64,000 nt of DNA from Gnetum montanum (Eukaryota > Streptophyta > Gnetopsida > Gnetales > Gnetaceae), in assembly GCA_015680685.1 (NCBI GenBank), contig MNCI01021389.1, forward strand, positions 2,795 through 66,794, written 5' to 3'. Of the stretch, positions 57,081-64,000 are shown piece after piece; position 1 is the first letter of the stretch; each line of letters begins with the position of its first letter. The position numbers and the translations under genes were made by a program. The notes below the pieces were generated by a model. It was not told the DNA's origin, did not search any database, and saw only the letters and a list, made by a program, of their open reading frames with translations.

Positions 57081-58981
57081 CCACCAATGTTAGTTATTAT
57101 AAGCCCTCAATTTCTTTTGTCCTTTTTTTTACACATTTTTCATGTTTACTTATTTTTTTTTTACACCATCTTTAACATTTTTACTATTTCTTTCTTTATT
57201 ACATTCTGTTTGATTTATTCTCACTCGTCACACAATAAGTGCTCGTGATGGTGGATTGTACTATAATAGTGTTGCTTGCTAATGTTTAGTTTTTACCTTT
57301 GACTTTCAATGTTGATGCTAAGATATGGTTTCTTTTGATANCAAAACTAAGGGAGACCATAGAGTTGAGTGGATAAATGGATGACATAGACTCATTGCNA
57401 GAACTATATTGTCCCTTTTTCTAAGCAAACCTATTAATAAATTGGTGCCTTAATATTCTTCAAACCAAGGAAAGATTCAAATGGATTGAAAAGGGTGTGA
57501 CCTCAAGGGGATTTGAAGCATTTGTGTTGGCTATTCTCTTAGGAACTTGGATGTTTTTCATAGGTTTTTTGTCATTCTTCTATCAACTAAAATCAGGAAG
57601 TTGAATGAATCAAATAATTCTTTACATGGTGTGGTTCTCACATTAAAAAAACCTTGTGGGAATTCAAAGCATACCCCTTAGACACAATAAAGGAACATGG
57701 GCTACAAACACTGGTTATGGCACTAGAAAGACATGTTACCCATGCCCGAAGGTTCCCTCTAACTAAGGCCCTTCCTCACTTCCTACTTCTCTATTCTTCT
57801 CCTTTTTAAATGGTGGTTGCTCTGTGAAAGCATTCTTGTTGCTTTGGGAGAATGGGTTGGTCAAGTGTGTTGATGTGAGGTCACTAGATGTGGATAGTTT
57901 TAATCTAGATTTGGGTTGAATTTCATTAAGTCACCTTAACCACATACTACATAAGGGACTTTACACAACCTTAATTTTAGGATTCCATTCCATTCTCTCT
58001 TCTCTTTCCATATTTCACCTCATTATTGGTTTTATGATTAGTCTATATCTTAGTCGACACATTATTATTCTTTAGTAAATTCTTCTAGGTGACTTCTTCA
58101 CTATTGTCTCCATATGTCATTCCTAGCACTTATGGACTCTTTGGTTTGTGGGTTTGTCAGGGCATAAAGGGCATGAGCCTGCTTTGGGGAGGACCCACTG
58201 GCATTCCTTTTTGGTGCAATTGTTCAGTTCTTTCCCTTGAACATTTCTTGCAAACAACTATTTCTCATTTCACCACATCTATTTCTCATTTCACCATATC
58301 TATGACATCCGTTTTTATCTATCCTTCTATATATTTTTATTGGCTTCATCATTGTTATTCCTCTTATCTTCCTTTTTCTTTCATTTTCCTTTTCAGTCCT
58401 ATTGCTATCGGAGGTTCACTCTTAGTCATGGGGGCCTATTGTAAATTTTTCCATTCCATTACTTATCTCACCCCTACACCTTGGGTAGTGATCACTTACA
58501 AACCTATAACCTAGTATCTGCCATGTACTTCATATCGAGGTAAGGTATCAACTACATTATATCTTATCTATCCTTGCTAATTCATGATTGTATTATGTGT
58601 GCAGATGGTGATCACATGAACAATGAAATGGGATAGGAGGAAGCACTCAGGATGGGCTAGAGCAAGAAAATTTACACAAGGAATAAGCTTGGTCATGTGG
58701 CCATGGATGAACAACGGTGTGCACATTTTTGACATTGGTAGCAATGCACCTCATTCTCTTTTCTCTCTCTCTCTTCAAGCTGTCAAATAAAGGTCTAGAT
58801 GTCATCTATGTACAGTGTTCACCACAATGGTTATGAACACCAATGCTACAATACGTTTGTTAATCTGTTCACTAGGCACTTTGAGTCTATCATTCCATGT
58901 CATCGTCAGTCGTCATTTAGTTAATAATTTCATACCTTCCCAATATTTTGTAAGGAACTCAAGGATGAGTTTTCATTCAGT
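57081..58981 (+). other. Athila-type 3' internal region, env-like position
   Basis: In Athila elements this place often holds an extra ORF. Here the only long open stretch is 58089-58514 (141 codons), rich in Ser, Phe and Tyr with two or three hydrophobic segments (about residues 81-118). It has no hallmark I can name, and T-rich composition could produce it. Ambiguous bases N occur at 57342 and 57399. Nothing else is recognised. Confidence 0.35.
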
Positions 58982-58991
58982 CGTGGGGGTA
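58982..58991 (+). other. Polypurine tract of the Athila-type element
   Basis: CGTGGGGGTA directly precedes the 3' LTR start TGATGAGCC. Confidence 0.7.
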
Positions 58992-59791
58992 TGATGAGCC
59001 TTGATATTGGACCCTCGATATCGAATACGCGATATCAGGCATGCGATGTCAGAACCTATCTCGTTGCCTATAAATAAGAGATAGGGGCACTTGGTTTCAC
59101 ATTAGTTTTTAGTCCCTTAGCCAAATTCTTACAATTTTTCTATTCCAGAGTTAGAATTATTTCTAAGTGCCCTTAGTAGAAGTCATAAAGTGTTCAGATC
59201 TTTATTCAAGTATTGTGTACCTGAGCATACCTTGTGTCCGGAAATAAAGATGAACTTTGTGAGAAACCTTACAACATTCAGAATAGCTTAATTATTTTAT
59301 TTAATGTTATTTACTATTATTTGATACTCTCATTAGTTAATCAATGTTATTTCTATTGAATTGTTAATTACCAACGAATTAGCACACTCAACACGACCAC
59401 TTCAAGCATACGTGGAACACTTGGTAACCCAGTAATGACTAGTGTTTGGTAATCCTAGTAGTGTTACACTGGTTCAAGATGTGTCCGAAGAGTGGGAACA
59501 GATGTTGGTGTTAGGACTAGTTAGAGAATAGTTAACTAGTTAAATCAAATTAGTGATTAAATTACTTCATTTCTCTCTTTTAAGCATCAAGAACATAAAA
59601 CATAAAACAATAAAAATCACATACCTCAAGTTTACTTAACCATACAATTGTGCCTTACAAGTAAGCTTGGGAAGACAACTCATCCTTGTTCTATGTAAGC
59701 ACATAAGCACTTAATCCTTGGAGTTCGACCGGATCACGCGTGAACGCTCGTATTCTTATGGTTGGGCATAGGCATACCTAGCTACTCATCA
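58992..59791 (+). repeat. Athila-type 3' LTR
   Basis: It starts TGATGAGCCTTGATATTGG and ends GCTACTCATCA. TATAAATA is at 59069-59076. It is co-linear with 49900-50750 except for the 64-bp duplication there and about 40 extra bases here (59100-59145). Confidence 0.9.
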
Positions 59792-60860
59792 ACTAGTTTT
59801 TCTACATTGGTTCTTCAAGCTCTTACAACTAGTCCAACCATTGTAGTGTGCTCGCATCTAGCAATTTACTCTCATCTCATGTTGTGTGGTTGTTTTCTTG
59901 TTTTCTCTACATTGTGCTGGTAGGACGAAGCCCTAGGGATGGTCGTGTGAAGATGCATCTCATCACAACGGCAAGTCATTACATTACTCCGATGTGCATG
60001 ATTGGACTAGCTAAGCTACTCAAGAGTGCATGTCCCTATTACCTCACTATATCCTACTTTCATTCACCCCTTTTACCTTACATTTCCTTACTTTCCCCTA
60101 CATCACCGAGCTTGCAACCTCACTAATGTGCATGGCCCTCTTTACGACAACCACAGAACCCATAGCAAATGTAATGCAACTCATCTTATGGGGAGCCTCT
60201 ATGGGCTAGTCAAAGCCCAAGTGAATGTAACATAACTCATCTTAGAGAGGAAACACCTATCCTACAAATGTGACACAATTGCACTAAAGTAAAGCCTATA
60301 AGGTGGCATGTAGCCCACATGATGAAAAGCATTCATAGCTAGCATCTCACATGATGCATAACCCAAAGCAAGTTCATCGCAACCACAAAAAAAAAAAGCA
60401 AAAAACACAAAAAAAAAGAAAGTAAATGGAGCAAAACATGTCCCCCAGCAAAAATTAGTAGAGCTGCAATTTCGCAACCAACTGAATTCACATCGACCTT
60501 CTCATAAGCACTCCAACAAGAGGTCATAATTTTAGGGGCAAACCATTCTAGTAGTCCAATCATGAGCATAGTCAGTGATATAGGGTGTAGTGAATGTGAT
60601 AAAGGGTGTAGGGAATGATATAGAGTAATGTGATGACTCAAGAGTTACCCTAGATAAAGGGTGTAGTCATTGCATAGTCATCACATTCCCTACACCCTTT
60701 ATCTCTAGCATATTATTACCCTTAGCACTCTTGAGCATGGTGAAGCGACATCTGGTCAAGTATTAATGAGCGATGTTAGTGCTTGGCTTACTGTGGTGTT
60801 TTGCATTCTTTGTCAACATCTCTCGAGCCACTCCTCCAAATATTAATAAAGAGGGGCTAA
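59792..60860 (+). other. A4 3' tail after the Athila insertion, with polypurine tract
   Basis: It resumes A4 (ACTAGTTTTTCTACATTGG). It shares a short open stretch with A3 (VKMHLITTASHYITPMCMIGLAK, about 59949-60017). 60385-60420 is A-rich. 60580-60700 holds small repeats of GATATAGGGTGTAG and an inverted TAAAGGGTGTAG/CTACACCCTTTA pair. AAAGAGGGGCTAA (60848-60860) immediately before the LTR is the polypurine tract. Confidence 0.75.
60848..60860 (+). other. Polypurine tract of A4
   Basis: AAAGAGGGGCTAA sits against the LTR start TGAAACACC; the same 13 bases precede the next LTR at 62993. Confidence 0.85.
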
Positions 60861-62619
60861 TGAAACACCACCAAATTTGGGCTCCCAGGTCTCGACTGCA
60901 AATTTGACTAAGTGTCAAAACTTGGTAAAATTCTTCTAAGTGTTGAGACTATGCTCTCCACTGCTAGGACTACACTCTAGAGTGTAGTCAGCATAGTTGA
61001 TATAGATTGCCCAAGTTTACAAGATTTTTCTAAGTGTCGATCGTAGTTGCAAAATTTTATGTGTCCTAACTATGCTCTTCCTACTGGGACTACACTTTAG
61101 AGCATAGTCAATGTAGTTAGCATAGTTAGCATAGAAATAACTAGTTTTGAAAATTTGCCTAAGTGTCAAGCCAAAGGCTACAAGCTACCTTGGAATGGAA
61201 AAAATAGTTCAATAAATTTTCTAACTTCTAAGGCTATGCTCCCTACTATGCTTCAAATTGTAGTTAGTGTAGTCTGCATAAAGACATCAAGTTTTGCCAG
61301 GTTTTTTTAAGTGTCAGGGCTACACTCTCATCTCTGAGACTACACTCTAGAGCATAGTTAGCATAGTTTGCACTAGAACACACTTTTTGGCAATATTTGC
61401 CTAACTGTTGGGCTATGCTCCAGAGCATAGTCAACATAGTCATGTAAAAGTGCCTCCAAAAGCCTCCAAAGCTTAACACTAGCCTACATCTTAGCTCCAA
61501 CAATCCTTTGGCAAGCAAGATCAACAAGTTTTTTCTCTTTTGCACACTCCATTTGTTCCCAAATTGTACCTATGCTTAACGCCACTCGAGAGAGTGGGCA
61601 GCGTAGTCCCAAAGTGTAGTCTCCAAAACTGCACTATTTTGCATTATTTTCAGGTACTTTGTGGTCTGTTTAGCATTTGCATTTGTAGTCTCAGTAGTGT
61701 AGTCATAGTTTGGCAGTCTCATAAGGTCCATTGGAGCACACTAGCAAAACACCATTTACTCAAGTGGGAGCGTAGTTGGGGCTAGCGTAGTCCCAACTAC
61801 CCATCTGCCACGTGGTGCCAAATCCACAACTCATGCTAACCCTGGGCCTATAAATACCCTAGCACCTCATGTTTTAGGGGTTGGCAAAACAAAAGCAAGG
61901 TTGGCATTTTTGCATTTCAATTGGAAAATCTCACATCTAGTCGAAAAATTTAAGCATTGGCATTCTAAGCACCCTTACACCCGAGCACACTTAGCATCTT
62001 GGTGAACTTTGGAACATCGCTTGACACCATTGTACAATGCCCAATGCACTGTACACCACCGTAGCTTATAGGATACCATGGTAGCCAATTGGACAGGCTT
62101 AGACCTCACGGCAGATGTTAGTTCTTTGTAGCTAGACACCTAGAGATTATGAGTACACTGCCTACTATGCTTGTCTATACACCACGTATCTCCTAAACTT
62201 TTCTTTATAGGTAACTATGCTCTCCCATCCCCCTGCCCCCATCCCCCACCCCATTTAGAATGGTTCCATTCTCTCTTACTCACATTCTCTACATTTTTAG
62301 CATTTTATTTTGCATTTTAGAATTTTACCCACATTTTTTTACTATTCTCACACATATTGGCATGTTTGCACCCTTGTTTTCATCACCAAAACCTCTACTA
62401 TGCTCAAACCCATGGGCATCTTGGACATTACAAAATACTATGTTCCCCCTTGACACTCATTTCTTCCTAACACCCATACATCCCAATTCGATTGACAAGA
62501 TCGTTTTGGGCACCCTGCCTCTATTCCCAATAAGCCCTCGTGTAGAAGTGGGGTTGAGGCTATGCGATCACAGACCTCTCAGAGTATCATTTCAACCTCT
62601 GACGTCTTCAATCACTACA
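60861..62619 (+). repeat. Family A 3' LTR of A4
   Basis: 1,759 bp, TGAAACACC...CACTACA, pairing with 31301-33041. It has the facing GACTA(T/C)GCTC / GAGCATAGTC motif units in its first 600 bp, G-box CACGTG at 61809-61814 and TATAAATA at 61849-61856. Confidence 0.9.
61849..61856 (+). promoter_or_regulatory. TATA box of the A4 3' LTR, with G-box 34 bp upstream
   Basis: CCTATAAATACCC with CACGTG at 61809-61814. This is the best preserved promoter pair among the A LTRs. Confidence 0.6.
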
Positions 62620-62992
62620 CAACCCAGTAGCAAACCAATTTCACAACCAGCTCAACCCTGAATCCACACTAATTCTCTCATGAGCACTCTTACAAGAGGT
62701 CAACATTTTTAGGAGCAAGTCACTTTGATGCCATGGTCACCGTCAACCATGCTGACTCTGCATCTTGCATCATGACATGCTAATTACACCTCATCTCCTC
62801 TCTTATCCCCAACATACTACCTACACCTATTACTCCCAACACATTGCTATCCATAGCACTCTTGAGCACAGTGCAATGACATCTGATCAAGTACTGAAGA
62901 GCAATGTTGGTGCTAGGCTTGTTGTGGTGTTTGATTGTTCTTTGTTGATGTCTCTCGGGCCACTCCTCTAAACGTCAACAAAGAGGGGCTAA
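62620..62992 (+). other. Internal 3'-end remnant between two A LTRs
   Basis: After the LTR end CACTACA comes text matching A4 from about 60445 (AGTAG..CAATTTC.CAACCA) to its polypurine tract AAAGAGGGGCTAA (62980-62992). No leader, gag or pol is present. A LTR-(373 bp)-LTR unit results. Confidence 0.85.
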
Positions 62993-64000
62993 TGAAACAC
63001 CACCAAATTTGGACTACAGCATCTTGACTACAAATTTGTCTAAGTGTCAACACAACAACATTTTCTGCAAATTTTTTTAAGTGTTGGGACTACACTCTTC
63101 ACTGCCCCAAAGTGTAGTCAACCTAGTGGAGAGTGTAGTTAGCTCAAAAACTAGTTTTTGCAAATTTTCTCTAAGTGTTAAGACTACGCTCTCCACTTCC
63201 CTAGAGCATAGTCAAGACAAAAGCTAGTTTTGCAATTTTTCCTAATTGTCATCATGAAGCTAAAAGCTACAAATTTCTCTAAGTGCTGAGACTACACTCT
63301 CCACTACCCCAGAGCATAATCAGCCTCTCATGGAGAGCGTAGTTTGCATGAAAGCCTAGTTTTGCAAAATTTTCTAAGTATCAAGCCAGCTGCTACAGAA
63401 TTCTCTGAGTGCTAAGACTACACTTTCCACTACCCTAGAGCATAGTAAAGCCTAGTTAGCATGAAGACACAATTTTTTGCAGATTTTTCTCTAAGTGTTG
63501 AGACTATGATCTCCACCAACCTAGAGCATAGTCAAGTGTACTCAACTAGAAGCCAGTTTCTACAAGTTTTGACAAGTGTTGGAACTATGCTCACACCTAG
63601 TCAGAAGCATAGTCAGCCTCCCATGGAGAACATATTCAGCACATAGCCATTTTTTACAAAATTTTTCTAAGTGTTGGACTACACTCTCCCCCAGTCTAGA
63701 GCATAGTCAAGTGTAGTCAACCAAAACATCCTCCAAAGACCTCCACAATGTAGCATCGACATTTAGTTCAACTCAAACTCACCTCCAGTAAGTGTAGTTA
63801 GCACAAATGTATCTTTGTTGTATCCCCTTTTGGCCCCAAATTGTAACTACGCTCAACCCCACATAAGATAGTGGAGAGCACAGTCACAGAGTGTAGTCTC
63901 CAAAGTTGCATTTTTTCAAGTACATTGCAGTCTTCTCAGCACATGCACATGAAGTTGGTAGCATAGTCATAGTCTTGTAGTCTCACAAAGTTCGGTAGAG
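62993..64000 (+). repeat. Family A LTR, continuing past the window end
   Basis: It starts TGAAACACCACCAAATTTGGAC. By eye it is closer to LTR A1 (2014) than to its neighbour at 60861, with the same order of hairpin units (for example GACTACGCTCT 63182-63192 facing AGAGCATAGTC 63203-63213). It is cut by the window edge. Confidence 0.85.

Larger units (their letters stand above)
49900..59791 (+). mobile_element. Athila-type Ty3/gypsy element nested in A4
   Basis: LTRs are at 49900-50750 and 58992-59791. The LTR ends are inverted (TGATGAG...CTCATCA in the 3' copy). A tRNA-Asp-type primer binding site follows the 5' LTR. Order is gag, protease, RT with FMDDF, RNase H, integrase, then a 1.9-kb region before a polypurine tract. 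Flanks read ATTGG and ACTAG, which could be a decayed 5-bp target duplication. A4 text is interrupted between 49899 and 59792. The two LTRs differ mainly by transitions, so the element is old but younger than A4. Confidence 0.9.
31301..62619 (+). mobile_element. Family A copy A4: full-length Tat-lineage element, interrupted by an Athila insertion
   Basis: LTR 31301-33041, gag 33465, protease to about 37150, antisense gene 37838 to about 43480, pol about 45490-48870, repeat array, 3' tail, polypurine tract, LTR 60861-62619. Without the Athila element (9,892 bp) it is about 21.4 kb, in the size range of Ogre-type elements. The second RNase H after the usual one marks the Tat lineage. It is the only copy here with pol. 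Confidence 0.9.

Noticed and set aside
57342-57399. Two ambiguous bases (N)
   Set aside because: They are sequencing or assembly ambiguities, not a biological signal.

Overview
This window is plant nuclear DNA made almost entirely of old, broken LTR retrotransposons of the Ty3/gypsy superfamily. No intact host gene was recognised. The size of the main element (about 21 kb), the mix of Tat-, Athila- and chromovirus-type elements, and the heavy CTGG/CCAG-to-CTAG decay suggest a seed plant with a very large, methylated genome. A conifer or other gymnosperm is plausible, but nothing here fixes the species. Coding regions are full of stops and frameshifts, so every 'gene' below is a relic.

Layout. 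1-2013 is AT-rich flank that I could not classify. From 2014 to the end lies a chained array of one family, 'A' (Tat lineage, LTR about 1.75 kb starting TGAAACACCACCAAATTTGG). The array has LTR A1 (2014-3750, lacking its 3' end) joined to LTR A2 (3751-4910 and 16236-16777), a truncated A2 gag (16778-18796), a partial LTR A3 (18797-19595), and A3 internal DNA without pol (19596-31300). Next come an LTR shared by A3 and A4 (31301-33041), the A4 internal region with pol (33042-60860), its 3' LTR (60861-62619), a 373-bp remnant with a polypurine tract (62620-62992), and a further LTR running off the window (62993-64000).

Insertions. LTR A2 is split by a chromovirus array, family 'B' (4911-16235): a scrambled left end with inverted fragments, copy B1, a shared LTR, copy B2 and a 3' LTR. 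The 3' part of A4 is split by an Athila-type element (49900-59791) with both LTRs, a tRNA-Asp-type primer binding site and a relic gag-pol. A4 also carries a 1.96-kb insert (39686-41641) between 64-bp direct repeats.

How it fits together. Family A has the order LTR, gag-protease, repeat array, a multi-exon gene on the opposite strand, a spacer with hairpin motifs, RT-RNase H-second RNase H-integrase, a repeat array, polypurine tract, LTR. The opposite-strand gene (24395-27994 in A3; 37838 to about 43480 in A4) is the most interesting item. Its exons, splice sites and C-terminal stop are recognisably shared by both copies, so it belongs to the element. It lies between protease and RT, and A3 keeps it although pol has been removed almost exactly. 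Its introns are antisense to the element's genomic RNA and would therefore survive retrotransposition.
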